The notes: generated from the sequence alone by a model not told the origin. Positions 11,633 to 24,945 are shown, counted from the first letter of the stretch. The stretch: 64,000 nucleotides of DNA from Stenopsyche tienmushanensis (GCA_008973525.1 WACJ01000529.1:1922001-1986000), one strand, 5' to 3'. Translations and numbers: made by a program.

Positions 11633-14545
11633 TATATGTCCACTTAAAACAAAGAATATAATATAAATAAGTAAATTAGAGTTAAATTTTTACCTCAATC
11701 CGATATTTCGAACCTCCTGTCGGGTTCATGTTCGCAGATTAACTAATTCAGTGGATAGAATGAGCGCATACCCGTTCCAAATGTTTTAACGTAATGAAAA
11801 ACATATATTTATTAAAGTATCTTTTTAGCTCTTTCAAGCTTCAATATAACACCAAGGAGATACAAATGACGACGAGTGAGTCAACGACGATTTAAAGCTT
11901 TAATGGTTTAGAAAATAACCAGCCTCAAACTGTCAAATACAAAATAGCTCAAGAAAGAAAGCTAACACCTACGCGATATTGTATTAAAATCGATCGGCTT
12001 TTAAAATGACTATTGTCTAGCGTTAATAAACTATGTCAGATTGAATCATACTAATAGCATTATTATAGCTATAAATAATTTATATCCGGCAGTGAGTCGA
12101 GGAAAAACTAGTAAATTATATCATATAATGATAAATTTCTAATCTGATATTATCATAGTAATTAATTGAATAAGTATTACGCTGTAAATTGTTGGCATAC
12201 CTGCTTTCATGAATAATAAAAATCAAACTGGAACGGAAAGATTCATTATAGAATACACATTCAATTAGAAATTCTTGCTTATATTGTAGAGGATGTGCCA
12301 GATCAAGTGTTACCAATTAAAAATTCCATAGCTTTGATATTTCCAAAAATATATTTTAAAAAACTTAATTACATATTGGCGTCTGTGCTTGGATGATGGC
12401 ATTGAGTTCGGTGATGAATATATTTCAAGCTGAACGAACAGTGTTCCAGAGCATGATTCCATTCTCGTTAGACTTGCCTTCAAATGTTTCATATTGTGTC
12501 ATTTTTAATGGATATATATCCTCTTTTTATTATATTTCAATTGGAAAATTAATGATACATCGGAATAAAACCAAAGATACCCATTCTGAGAAATATATTT
12601 TTACGAGCCTTATGCGCCTAGCTTAATTATTAAAAATATTTTATATGATAAAAAATAGCCATTGATGATTTTTGCAATTCACGTTGTGACCTAAGCAAAT
12701 CGTAACTTTATCATGGTCACTCGTTGCTTCAAATTATTATAGATCGTACGCATTTGGATCACAATGAGCTTTAATCTTATCGCAATCTTGACAAATTAGC
12801 ATCATACATATCGAATAATAATACAATTACCATTTGTAATTAATTAAAAATCAAATACAACATTGTAAACTAATGTATGTATAAGAATGCTTTTAGCTCG
12901 AGCTTAACGAAACAAATTAATTCGTGAAATAATTACTCAAGAAATTCACTGCTTTAATGATAATATTTGGCAATGATACTGATAAATATAAATTTAAAAT
13001 TAATCAATAAGTAAATGCTTTTAACTCACGTACGTAAATACCTCTTCACAACGATGACTAATTATTAAATTAAATTACTATCAAAGCAGGTCGCGCAATA
13101 ATCAGTAACATGCAATACTCAATCTCGATAAACAGTCTTCGCCAATCCGTCGCAGATGAATCTTACATCACAAATCTCAGCACTAAGAAGAGATATCATT
13201 AACCTCCTTCTTGGTTACGCTGCTCTTCTACAAAACGAAACGCTGATACAAAATGAATGCATCATATATTAGCTATTCAACGTGCTCAAAGCGCATAAAA
13301 AGCGCCAAGGTGAAATCCACAATTAGCATCGTAATATTCTCATAATGACACTGGGCATTCAATTCAACATTCGACGTTGCAAAAGATGAAGAAGCTTCCT
13401 TTTGGGGGAGTAAAAAATATCAAACAGCGGTCGAAAGTTCGTGCTTTCTATCAAAAAACAATTTCGCTTTTCTAAATGAAACTAATTAAAAACGGTCACA
13501 ATGGCCATCATTTTGTTCGAAAAATCGTTAAATTCGACTATTGTTCTTCGAAAAGTCCCATTTGCTCAGAGCCGCGAACACTAAACATTTAATGGTGATG
13601 ATCAATATTATAAAAAAAAAATGTATGGAAAACTAATATTTTATATCAAACGCCCCTCATTATTCTGTCAAAGCTGCGCCTATTAATCAAAATGCCCCCA
13701 TTATCTCTGAGATAATTATCCTAAAGCACAAAACCGCTATAAACAGTTATTCATTTCGATATTGGTTATGGATAAATACCATCATAAAGAAAACTACTAT
13801 TTTATCGATCGTCTTATATTGGAACATTTAAAAAACGATGTCGTTTTTACAACATTCGACTATGAGAGTCAGTCCATGTATCGCTCGTTGATCTCACACT
13901 AAGTGTTTTATGGTTTCTCGATTCCAAGTCTAGACTTTATATTTCAATGTGTACAATTGGTGTATAATATGGATGGTTTATTTTTGGAATAAATTAAGAG
14001 TTATTTTAAAATCACACATTGAATCAGCTCGTTTATTTACATTTTATAGAATGAAATTCACAATTAAGCCCCTATCTTTACGTATCTTTCAACCGATACT
14101 TTATAAAAGCTTTCATTGTTTCTATAAATTTCACACCCTGAAATATTACATGTTATTATTACACTCTTATTATTTCAATTTTAGCAATAATATTTACGAA
14201 TTATGAACTTTCATTATATACACCATAGTACCAAGATTTTGAATTTCAGTTAGTCAAAGATCGACCATCACTAAAAAATGTTATTTGTATTGTTTTAAAA
14301 CGTTCAATTACTAGAAATTAACTTACTGTAGTTTTTAATTGTCTTTATATATCATTTTTGCTATTTCTATTGCTTTTTATGACTTTCAACAAGATAGCAT
14401 CAATAGAGAAATCCGCTTCCTTTTTTTATGACTTCAATTGGAACACGACCCAATGAAATCAAATAGAATTATCAACAGATCGATTTGTAAAAGAAAAAGA
14501 AACAAAAAATTGTCCTGGTAATAAAAATCTCGACAATGAGCCCTT
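11633..14545. other. AT-rich DNA, nothing recognised
   Basis: Frames at 12116-12316 and 12310-12492 (minus), 12393-12626 (plus) and 13949-14206 (plus) are short, partly overlapping on opposite strands and without motif. No transposon end could be paired. Confidence 0.5.
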
Positions 14546-14549
14546 GAAG

Positions 14550-15890
14550 ACGACTTAAAACCATCGTTAGTGATAAAGATTTAAAAGCCATAATAGAAGC
14601 TAATCGATACACAACAGTTCGAGCATTTGCTTAGAAGTTAAGTTGTAACCTCGATTAACAGGAAATGTTAAAAACCTGGTTAAGGGGATGCCGCACAAAC
14701 TGTCAAAAGGCGAAAAACTAAGGGACTGGGAAGTGATTAATAATGACGAATTCGTCAAAGCTTTCAATTAATCAAAAAAAGCTATTAGTAACCGTAACTA
14801 TATCCTACATTTTTATATAGAAGTTGCAATCCTTGACCAAAGCCTTCAAATTTCGGTGTTTGGACAAATAACAGACAACAGACAGCGACTAACAGGGTTG
14901 GGGGATCATTAAAGTGCGATCCAATTTCCTGGATTACCTGAATTCACAATGGTTTATTCCGGATTACCCCGGACTAGCCACATAGAGAGTGTCTTCCACT
15001 TATCTTTTGGTCTCGCTGGAGACGATACGCGCAGAGCGTCCAGGCTCCCACCTCTTTTGTTCCACGCCCTCCAGAAGATGCGAGGTTTCTACAGGAAAAC
15101 CAGCTTCAGACTATTACACCCGAGGGTGCGGCGGAGGAGGAAGGACAAAGGATAAAGCTAAATTCAAAGGAATACTACCACGAGTCCAACCTCAGTTTGA
15201 AGGGAGCTGCAGTAGATGACAGACTGCATCTGAGCAAACCTATGAGACTACTTTCGCGCACCTCTACTCCACATCATTACCCCAGGGGTTTAACCGTTGC
15301 CCAATGGCGTAGGATTGGCTCCCACTTCCCCTAGGGTTTTATGGGTGGGCATCGTGTCTAACGCCCACCACGGTGTTTGGACAGAGAGATCAAATTAAAG
15401 TAATTTACATCGCATGGATATTGGTTATAAGTTATAACAACTTTGCATACTCGTATATTTTTTGGTTATTTCTTAAGGTATTTTTGACTAAACATAATTA
15501 TTGTTTGATGGAAAAATAAAGGAATAATATATTATTTCTTCTTAAAACCAGGAAAAGTCATTGCAGCTGAATTGTATTACTAATTCTAATTCATTTACAT
15601 GGACCTATATTGTTACAAGACAACGATCGGCCGCATACATCGTGGATGACCGTTTCCAAACTAATTACTTTAGATTACGAGATTTTACAACATCCATCTC
15701 GTTCACCAAATTTTCAACTTTTTCGCAAAATGAAGTATTTATTAAGGAGCAAAAGTTCCGAAACCAGGACGAAGCAGTTCAAGGGTTCGTAGAATTTATT
15801 AGTTCTAAAAATGCGGACATTTATAAAATTGGAATAAATAATTTAGTTTATTTTATTTTGATTGAATAATTTATATTTTGTAATAATTGT
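14550..15890 (+). pseudogene. mariner transposase relic, interrupted by a repeat
   Basis: The N-terminal side (about 14560-14640) translates to DKDLKAIIEANRYTTVRAFA followed by KLSCN, the second helix-turn-helix region of mariner transposases. The C-terminal side (15521-15870) has YYFFLKPGKVIAAELYY, then GPILLQDNDRPHTS, which carries the second catalytic Asp, then a two-frame tail ending in FRNQDEAVQGFVEFISSKNA and GINNL. The block with the third catalytic Asp (SPDL-PTDYH in relatives) has lost a few codons: the text jumps from HPSRSPN to FQLFRKM. The coding sequence changes frame there. A separate 504-bp repeat sits between the halves, and no convincing block with the first catalytic Asp was found. 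It is similar in type to the Hsmar1/SETMAR subgroup. No terminal repeats were paired. Confidence 0.85.
14867..15370 (+). mobile_element. Dispersed repeat D, copy 1, with 13-bp target duplication
   Basis: An exact 13-bp direct repeat, CGGTGTTTGGACA, lies at 14854-14866 and 15371-15383. The 504 bp between them is GC-richer and interrupts the mariner relic. The insert begins near CAGACAACAGACAGCGAC and ends in a hairpin, GGTGGGC ... GCCCACC (about 15341-15369). It shares its start and most of its body with a second copy at 60113-60705, in the same orientation. A duplication of this length is usual for target-primed (LINE or SINE) insertion and unlike hAT (8 bp) or mariner (TA). No reverse transcriptase is present. 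Open frames at 14949-15219 are composition effects. The family could be a SINE or a deleted LINE. Confidence 0.75.
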
Positions 15891-18250
15891 GTCTTTTTAA
15901 TTCTCATCTACGTATTCCGAACGTTCATGTGATATACCCTAATATATTCATACATTTGGGTCTTATATAATATGGTTTCAATTTTACATGATCAATAATC
16001 ACGTTTTAGTAAATACGCATTTGTATATTTCCATATTGTTTATTGAAAAATATATTTCTATATTTTTTTATAACGTACACTATACATTTGTATTGTTAAT
16101 ACATCGTATGCGTACAAAATAATACTATGCAAACATTTTTTTAATGCCGTTTTTAGTTACAGATGCAAGTAAAATTAATATTTTACAAAAAAATTAAACA
16201 AAAATGAAATATTTTAAGAAAATATCGACATAGTTTTTGAACTGAACTTGATATATTTTTGAAGCTCTAAAAATATACGAGTGTTTATTATAGGAACCGT
16301 GCCAAATTACTCGATATCGCAGAGAAATCTCTTCGTTTTGTAGCATAAAATTGATTAACAAGTCATTTGTGAGCTAGCAAAATTCGCAGATATCTTAGTA
16401 AAAAAGCTTAATTAACTCAATGAAATTCAATATATTTGTGCCGAAATTTTTGAAAGGGCTTTGATTTCATGAAGTTAAAACATGATATGGGAGAAGATTC
16501 ACCTACCCTTCAAGATAACTTTCAAGGATTTGATGCCCACCTCTTCAGTATACAAAGGAAAACTAAGTCCTTACAAGTCTCCTAAAACTTTATAAGGCGA
16601 TATACGGATAAAGTCAAAAATCAATATTGGCCATGTGTAAAACCTTTTCCTAAAGTCCTATAAGGAACGGCTTTCTGATTAGCATATGAAAGGTGGCATG
16701 TCTTACACGGGCGAAGGACCAACAGTGATGTCAATCACAAGATTTTAAATAAGCAACTATAAATATATTTAATACTGAAATTCAGAAAAAAATGATAAAC
16801 AGTATATAGATTTTTATTAATTTATAAACTATAACCTTAATTATTTATTTTGTTTGATGAAAAATTGGGAACGAAAATGAGAATTTTAAAGAGGGTGGAA
16901 CCACAGGTAAATTATTGACATCTAGGAAAACCTGTTGCATTTGCATCGAATAAAACCACCCTCGTTTATTTTTGGGAAAATAACTCAACATTGCTAAATA
17001 CTCAATACACGTTAAAACATATAAAAATAACACTAAAACTTAGTATATTTTATGCTGCATTCAAAATATCATAAATCAACAAAGTAAATAATTTTTTAGC
17101 ATAGGCTTCATGGACATTGTAAATGGAGCATACAAAATTAATTAGGTAGTGGTATCACCGTTAAATCGGTTAAAATTAGAAGTCAATATCCATTCATCAA
17201 TATTTACTGAGGTAATAAATAATTATCAGAGCAGCAAACATAGTTGTTTTATTTTATTATAAATTATATTTTATGCTTAGAAGCAAGCCAATAAATACCC
17301 TAATAATCGGAACGCGCCATTGCGACTAAATATTACTTGATAATAAATAAAATTAAAAATCAAATACATTTCTTAGTCAAATACACAAAATCTATTAATC
17401 TTTGAGATCGATTGGACTAATTATAATTGTTTGTTTTAAAATAATATGTCTGTAAATAATTTCGCAAATTAATCATAGATTATCTTATCTAATTCCCTAA
17501 TTCTAATAAGCATTACGGAATTAGAGTGATCGCCTATTTCAGATAGGTATTCACGATAAAAATAACTATATAATATTAAATAGTTATAAACTTCAAGGGT
17601 AGAAAGGACAAACAAAGGTAGATGATGATGTCTAAGTTACTGAAGTTGAAGCAAATTCTACACTAATAATTCTTCAACTAACAAAGTAATTACAGTTTTC
17701 GATTTCAATAGTTATATTAAAAGGATTGGAAAAGTTTACAAAATATATCGACATAAATTCACAAATAAATTATATTACAGGCCAAGATCTTTTGGATATT
17801 GAATCAATCAACATTTTTCAATTATATAATAAAGGTAGACGAAAACTGAATAACAAATATTGATTATCCAAATATGTAACTAAAACTAAAAAACAATAAT
17901 TTCGATATGATAACATTATTAAAATCTACTTGTGAATTGTGAAATCTTTAAACCTAGAGCTAAAATGCTTACATAATGAGTATTTAAAAAATATGCACCT
18001 TTAGATCTTATTCTCCGGACAATGTTTTGCCAAATATTTTCTGTATTGATCAATGCATCATTAATATGAAATAATTTTTTATCTGAGTTATCAAAATATT
18101 AGAATTTATAATAACAGACTGATAAATTGTGCAAAAAAACTGTTAAATGTATACTTATCTAATTTCGTAATAATAAATCAACATGTTTCTAGTTTACTGA
18201 CAAAATTGGAAGAACTCTTGGAAGCTTATATATTTTTTAAATTAAAGCAA
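15891..18250. other. AT-rich DNA, nothing recognised
   Basis: No supportable gene. A small inverted pair, AGAGGGTGG (about 16890) and CCACCCTCG (about 16957), lies in a 62-codon minus frame (16845-17033) of no known family. The end of the mariner relic probably lies close to 15900-15945, but a matching left terminal repeat was not found. Confidence 0.5.
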
Positions 18251-18254
18251 TATT

Positions 18255-18665
18255 TTACATCCAAATCCCACGCATATTCCAATGCATTGCTTTGAGCGTA
18301 TACAATTTGTTCGGTGAAAAATTTTTGAGGAAAATTTTCGTCCTCCAACCACAAGCCATATAAATATTTTCCAGCGTTTTTAATTTCGCATTTACGTTCG
18401 ATCGATCAGGTTTTTGCGGTTTAAAATCCAAAGAGATACCTCTAGCGTCGAACTCACAGTTGCTCATTCACAATCGTTTCTATCGAATAAATCGGTAGTT
18501 GGCGTACTATTTGGACAGGGAATGGGGTCAAATTCACATAACGTCCCAGGGAGTAGGATTCGGGGCCGCAGGAGACCCCGCGGTCTGAAGACAATGCAAT
18601 TGCTTTTCAGCCAACTACCACCTGTCACATACCGGGCAACTGAACTTGCACACCGGAGCTAGACT
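18255..18665. other. Less AT-rich patch with short overlapping frames
   Basis: A 70-codon minus frame (18255-18467, containing FDARGISLDFKPQKPDRSN) and an 82-codon plus frame (18414-18662) overlap. The segment near 18550-18590 is GC-rich. Neither frame shows a family motif. It could be a gene fragment, a repeat or neither. Confidence 0.25.
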
Positions 18666-18916
18666 CCACCGATATATGGATAGTCAAATAGCTTCACGCC
18701 AACAAAGCAAAGAGAAAATCCGAATGGCATGAATTGGCAAAATTCATTCTAACTAAAATTGTAGCTCCCAACATTTCATCTCCTTGAAAATTAATAATAC
18801 CTGAATTACTTCAACCGGAACGCATCGCAGGAGGATCATATCAGACCCACAATTGACGATAACTATCTCTCGTTCGATAAACATACTTTTTCAAATTTCA
18901 AAATAATGCTATAAGC

Positions 18917-19203
18917 CAGGGGTGATCAAACTTCTAATAACTACGAGCAACCTATTTTTTTTAAATTTTAGGCGATGAACTACCAACATCGTAAGTGATC
19001 ATAAGAAAAATAGTAGTTTAAAGCCAAAAATAAGTTTAAATACATAATCAATATCAAGTTATTTTAATAAGAGAAAATAAAGATTTCTTCTCACAGATTA
19101 ATTAAGACAGGAATCAGAGATGATTACATATCAAACAAGTGGACAAATAGGAATAGTTACGCGGTCGATCAGTCGACTGCCATCGATTTTACGGCCACCC
19201 CTA
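18917..19203. mobile_element. hAT-type MITE, 287 bp
   Basis: The left end reads CAGGGGTGATCAAACTTCT. The right end, read inward, is TAGGGGTGGCCGTAAAATCG. The last bases inside the right end, GCGGTCGATCAGTCGACTGC, resemble the conserved subterminal region of several hAT families. Flanks are CTATAAGC (18909-18916) and CTATAAAT (19204-19211), 6 of 8 identical, as expected for an old 8-bp hAT duplication. There is no coding capacity. Confidence 0.75.
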
Positions 19204-19211
19204 CTATAAAT

Positions 19212-20180
19212 CTTTAAATCCAGTATTGTTTTGAATAAATTATATTTCGATCAAAATTTAGAGACATTAATTACAACAAAATTGAATTTAAGTAAATTAA
19301 CAACAAGATAATTTTGTATTCTAATTTGAGAAGCCTGATATTGTTTAAAGTCTGCATATATCTGATATCTTGTCTCTTCTCTGATAGCTTGGAAATGAAA
19401 ATTCTTCGTAGTATTGTACAATATTTTGTTATCAAATTTAGCAAACAAAGGAGCATCTGACGAGACAAACGAGTTCATTTCTATCTATCTTTTAAACTTT
19501 GAAGTAAATTTATGATTGTTCATAATATGATGAATCATTTTATAAATACTATTTAAAATACTTCATAAACTCAAACAAGTAAACGAAATTTTTATCAATT
19601 TCTTAACTTTATTTTATTATTTATTTTAAAAATATATTTCAAACAATTCAATGAATTACTATAAGTATTTACGAACTTTGTGAATTTTTCTTAGAGTTTT
19701 CCAAAATGTTGCATATATCTGAAACAAATAAAAATGTTTATTAGCATATTTACTTAAACTTTTAAACAATTAAGCAATTTTTAAATATGAATACGTAAAA
19801 AAATGATAATGTGAATAAGAAAAAAAATAAGGGGCATAGAATTGGCTATTTAATTATAATTTTTAAATAGAGAATGATCCTATAATAGAAAGAAGGTCAA
19901 TTCTATAATTCAAGAGAGAATTACAACCGATTAGGGAACCTTATAATGAAATACATAAAGATTTATACGCTAAAAGTAGATAATCGCTTATTATCGAATT
20001 TTTGAAGTCTAAACCCAGAAATACTCCAGAGTTCTCTGATGATGGAAATCCACAACAGATCTCGAAAAAGAATAAATATATATATAGAATTATTAATGAT
20101 AGCGACGATGAATTAATAGTATATTATATATATATTTCATAAATTTTTTTGGAGCGCAAACCCTAATTTTGTATGTACTT
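19212..20180. other. AT-rich DNA, nothing recognised
   Basis: Two overlapping minus frames (19251-19478, 19271-19468) are in different registers and have no motif. The rest is A/T-rich with short AT runs. Confidence 0.5.
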
Positions 20181-20185
20181 CAAAC

Positions 20186-20258
20186 CTTGTATAACACGGA
20201 TTTGTGTTACACTAAGTTTTTGCGTAACCATATAACCGTGTTATACGAGGTCCGAGTG
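20186..20258. mobile_element. Tc1/mariner-type MITE terminus with internal inverted repeat
   Basis: CTTGTATAACACGG (20186-20199) is inverted as CCGTGTTATACGAGG (20236-20250). The right side continues GTCCGAGTG|TA, that is, a CACTCGGAC-type end next to a TA dinucleotide, the usual target of Tc1/mariner elements. The other terminus was not found upstream, so it appears truncated. Confidence 0.45.
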
Positions 20259-21359
20259 TATTTGCAGTAGTGGAAAATATAAAAACAAATAACCGAAATG
20301 TATATAATCAATAACATTTATAAAATAGGTAGTTTTGGGTGTCTAAAAAAAGTTGTTTGGATACATATTTAAAAATTGATTGTTTCTATTAAAAATATAT
20401 GTTTTATTAACATTTTGAGAAGCTTCAGCACAAAAGATCACGATTGTTTTCTCTACCGTTTTATTTCAAATATCAACATTTCATATCACGTCGAAAGTCA
20501 GACTAATTGGTCCATAAAAAGGTTACTTCATATGCGAAAACCAACTGTCTGTACGAGTTTTAATTACATTTCGTAATTCATAGTCAAAATGAATTTGGCT
20601 ACGCCATCAATTAAAAGGGGTAATAAATTATATTATCCGAAAATGTTCGAAAGCAAAAAGCCGGAAACCGGAACTATTTTTCATGGCGATTCCAAATATG
20701 CATTTATCAATTGATGGAGCGTTATATGCACTTTTTGCCGGATTGATCGCACCGAAAACAAAGTACAATCGTAAAAACAACCGTAACATTCATGATTTTT
20801 CGGGTTAAATTTTCAATTAAAAATCAGATAAACGTGAAAATATTTCGATGTAACCCAACACATGTGACATACTAATATTGTTACATTTGAAATGACGAAT
20901 ATACACCCTGTAAAGGCCTTAGCGATCATTATCACATGGTACTCATTAGTGTTTATAAGGTGGTCAACAACCACTCTACATGACAGTAACTGCTGAATTA
21001 CTTACCGGATTATAATAGATAATAGAATTCCAAACGATAACATTTATATATAATTATAATAATACAAAGAATTTATTTGTAACCGAAATTCCTCTTCATT
21101 AAATATATATGTATTTAATTTTTTCCCTTTATATAAGCCAAAAATTCTGATATAATGTTTATGAAATATCAATACTTAAATGCTCAATTTTGTATTCCGT
21201 TTTGCCGCATTCTATGAAATTACTTATGACTTCGCATAAAAAAGTGCACACGGCAAGTATTATGCAAATTACATATGAAACAAACTATTAAATATTTAAT
21301 CATATAAAATAGACTGATCATATAAATACTCACACACAAATTACCCCATTACATATATA

Positions 21360-21806
21360 CACTTATGTTCTGTTTTTATGCGATAAATAAGTTCTACAGG
21401 AAGTCGCATATAAAAAATTCTCGAGAGATAGGTTCCATTATTTTTAAAAACCGCATAAATTCAAATCAATGTGATGAATGTAAAAAAATCGCATAAAAAA
21501 ATAATATAAATAAAAACACAATACATATTTATCTTGGAATTGCTTTACTTAAGCCTATTTAACTCGATAATCATACAATTGCAATTCTTAAGCTTTTGAG
21601 AAGAGTTGCCGTATTTAAAAACAAATCCGTTCGCACATCGCCCTATACACACTCATAACGGTTGTAACATGCACAGGTGTTCATTTTAATTTTTTTAATG
21701 CAAATTCGCATAAAAAAGCTTTGTCCTCTATAGAAAAATGATGGAAAGGTTCCATTATTTTTTAAAACCGCATAACTTTAAATTCGCATAAAAACAGACC
21801 CAAGTG
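21360..21806. mobile_element. TA-flanked MITE, 447 bp, Tc1/mariner-like
   Basis: The ends are inverted: CACTTATGTTCTGTTTTTAT (left) and, read inward from the right, CACTTGGGTCTGTTTTTATG. Both continue with GCG and A/T-rich sequence. Each end is bordered by TA (21358-21359 and 21807-21808), as expected for a Tc1/mariner-type insertion. Inside, AGGTTCCATTATTTTT followed by AAACCGCATAA occurs twice as a direct repeat (about 21428 and 21746), and GCATAAAAA recurs. There is no coding capacity. Confidence 0.75.
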
Positions 21807-22103
21807 TACATCCTATTCTGCAAGAAAATACATGCGAGACTCAGTATTGTAAGAAGATATTTTTCATAGATGATTGCATGATGATTCCAATGCATTAATG
21901 CATTGACCTAAGGATCGTTCATAATGAAAAATTATAATACAAAGAACAATTAATAAATAGATTATATCCTTTAAAAGTCAAGATTCATGAAAATTTTGAT
22001 TTTAACATTGAAATATATATATATAATATATAAATTTTATGGTAAAATAATGCAGTATGAAATAATATGTAAAAAATTTCATCATACAAACATATTTGGG
22101 ATA

Positions 22104-22196
22104 GTGAAAATATTAATATTTCCAATTGATCGTCTCGATCCAGGATTGACTTAATTTCCTTGATTTGAAAAGGTAAATAGGGGATTAATAAAGCAT
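22104..22196 (+). mobile_element. SINE family S, body copy
   Basis: GAAAATATTAATATTTCC is followed by ATTGATCGTCTCGATCCAGG, then GGTAAATAGGGGATTAATAAAG. The same order of blocks occurs at 34046-34145 (plus) and 57480-57600 (minus), and the 3' block occurs at 24950-25095. No clear Pol III head is preserved here. Confidence 0.65.
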
Positions 22197-24945
22197 TCGT
22201 GTGCTAAAATTTGCAGCAATGCGATAAAAACGAGGTGTTTTCATGAAAATATGAGTTTCATCGTGGCATAGAATTATAAAATTTCAAATCAATATATTTG
22301 TATTTCGAATCATAAAAACATTATATGATAGCGGAAAATATGCCTTTTATTATACAAAAGATTTTTATATTTTAATAACACGCAACACTATCGGAAGTTT
22401 GAAGACTTGGAGCGTTTTAAATTACGACTCCACGTTTTGAATTGTTTAAGTTCTTGAATTCTTCATTTCTTTTTGAAATGCACAACAACGTAACTAGCAA
22501 AAGATACATCAACGAACATGTCTCGTGTGGCGAAACTCTGGCCAGTCACGAATTTACGTATTTTCTCGAAAGAAACCTAAGCTCGAAAGCTCGAAATAAA
22601 GTTTGACGTGGTTCTCTAATTTTTTTTGCGGTCTCGTTAAAAGGTTTCCGTACAATGCAGGTCAATCACGTTGTTGTTGGTTAACATTCGAAACACAGAA
22701 CTGTACACAAATGAAGCACGCCATTATTTATGGCGCACTGCAGTGATGAAGTTATACATTTTACAGCCGACAGTGATACTCTTGTTTGGACATATTATTG
22801 TCCTTTTTGTAGTTTGTAGTTGGCGAAATCACACAAAAAAATTCTGTATTAAAAGCTCAATCAGATTTACAATTGTCATTAATTATTTATGTTTGCTAAC
22901 ATAATAATAAACAATAAATATATATTTGCTAATAAAAACGAACCGAATAATAATTTATTTTATGCGAAAAAATATGGTCACCCTACTATGCAGGTTTTGC
23001 TGTTGGTTATTTTTCCGCATACTTATTATGTATTTGTACTCATTTTCATTTTAAAGAATTACATCTGCACTAATAAGAACACGAAATACTAAATGACGTG
23101 AAACAATTCTAATTTAGTAAACAGTATTTAAGAATAGTCCAACTTTAAATTTATCATTGTACAATAATGACATGGAAGTGTAAAAAAATGTTTAAAAAAA
23201 CATAATTTGAATCGTTCATCTTACATCTATATTAATTAAAAACTATTCGAAATGGACTTTAGATAAATAATTGATAGGTTTTCATATCTTACCGTTACAT
23301 CCAATTTACTTATGCTTCGGCTTCGTAAACATTTAATAATAAGGCAAAACAATCTTTAACAATTTTTTCTGATTAAATATTATATATATATTTCTAATAA
23401 TTTAATTTTTTTGACACTGTTAATCTTTTTTTTATTTTCGGAGTTTATCTTAAAATGTCAATTGGTTGATCCTCCTGGAAAAATGGCATTCCATCGAGGA
23501 CTTTTTAGGGAAATCTCAGTATAACAAGGGACGTGATGAGTGCCGTTAAGAGCAAGCATCATCTCGTTTAATATTTTCAAGTGTCGAGGTTATTCAAGAA
23601 TCACTGGTGGAAGAATAGACTGATGAAGCAAATCTGGCAGAAATTATTTCTAGAATGTTATTATTTTATACAAATATAAATGATAATATTATTAAACATT
23701 TTACTCCAAAAATGTTTATTTATTTTCACTAGAAATATGTTTTTAAAAACATTACAAAAAATCGTTATAATGTAATATAATGCAATTATATTGCAATGGG
23801 CGGACATTGAATTAAATCCACTTTCGCTAATTGGGTATTTGAATATTTTTTGTGCTCAAACTTTGTTGATTGGCCATTTTTGTCACACACACATTAGCTT
23901 TCTTTTCAATAATTGCTATGCAAGATAGTTTCAAAACAAATTATTGCCAATGTATCACGGTGGCAAGTAGAACAAATTGTTATTTGAATGAGTGCATAAA
24001 ATATTCATATGTAAATTTATGATAATATAATACTTAAACGCCACGCTACGTTAATTTAGAAAATTCTACAAAAAATAAATAAATTTTTCTTGCATTAACA
24101 CTTCGAATATTTATTTACTTACACTGAAAAAAAAATGTGAGATGATTTTACTTTGAAAGAAAATGTATGTTATGGAAGCAGAGTGATCATAGAACATATA
24201 TTTTCCAAAGCTTAAAATCACCAACACTTCTTACATTCGCGCAATTCAGAATTTGTATTTTAAAAATATAGTAATATAGAAATATCCCATCTGATTCAGA
24301 TAAATAATGTGAAGAATACACCAGCACATAGAGTATAATGAAAATCTTTCAGACGGGCTTTATGATAATGTTGTTGCCCTCAAATAATTTCACCATTTGG
24401 GGATTGAACTTCTCTTTAAAAGCGGTATATCATTATCTTTAACAAATCTCAGGACAATTCGCATTTCAACTGCGTCTGGTTTTCAATTTTGCCTTCGATG
24501 CTTTTTCATTCATTTTTCTGCCTTCGATTTGGAAGAACTTCATATATTATCATTAACTAAAATGTTACAAACTGTACAAAAATACGAATCGTACAATGAA
24601 AATTCATTGATAATAAAAAGGAATTTATCAAGCCTAGACGAAACGTAAAATATGATAATGGAATGTCATCCGGTTAAGGCATTGCAGATAATGATATTAA
24701 ATTCAAAGAATTATTTTGCAATGATCATCTACTTTCATACTTATTAAGTTCTTTGTTATTTGGCCATCTACATGATTTAATGTTATATTTTATTAAGACA
24801 CTTCATTGGGTTAAATATTTTTCTGCAAAATAAACATTAATCTATTTTATGGAATATCATACAGACTTAAATATTTAATTTATTAAGAAATAATACGTTC
24901 CAAATAAGAACCCTCTCTTAGTGAGTAAAAATAACTTTTAGTACT
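22197..24945. other. AT-rich DNA, nothing recognised
   Basis: Frames at 22671-22904, 22889-23092 and 24397-24648 (plus) are short, A/T-biased and without motif. A less AT-rich patch near 23460-23640 gives only broken translations. Confidence 0.5.

Noticed and set aside
15050..15130. Protein-coding exon in the 14.9-15.2 kb frames
   Set aside because: The sequence is inside repeat D, shared in altered form with 60.1-60.7 kb, and the two copies do not keep a common frame.
22010..22035. AT microsatellites (also near 11020, 20085 and 20120)
   Set aside because: Short TA runs are expected in this composition and carry no further signal.
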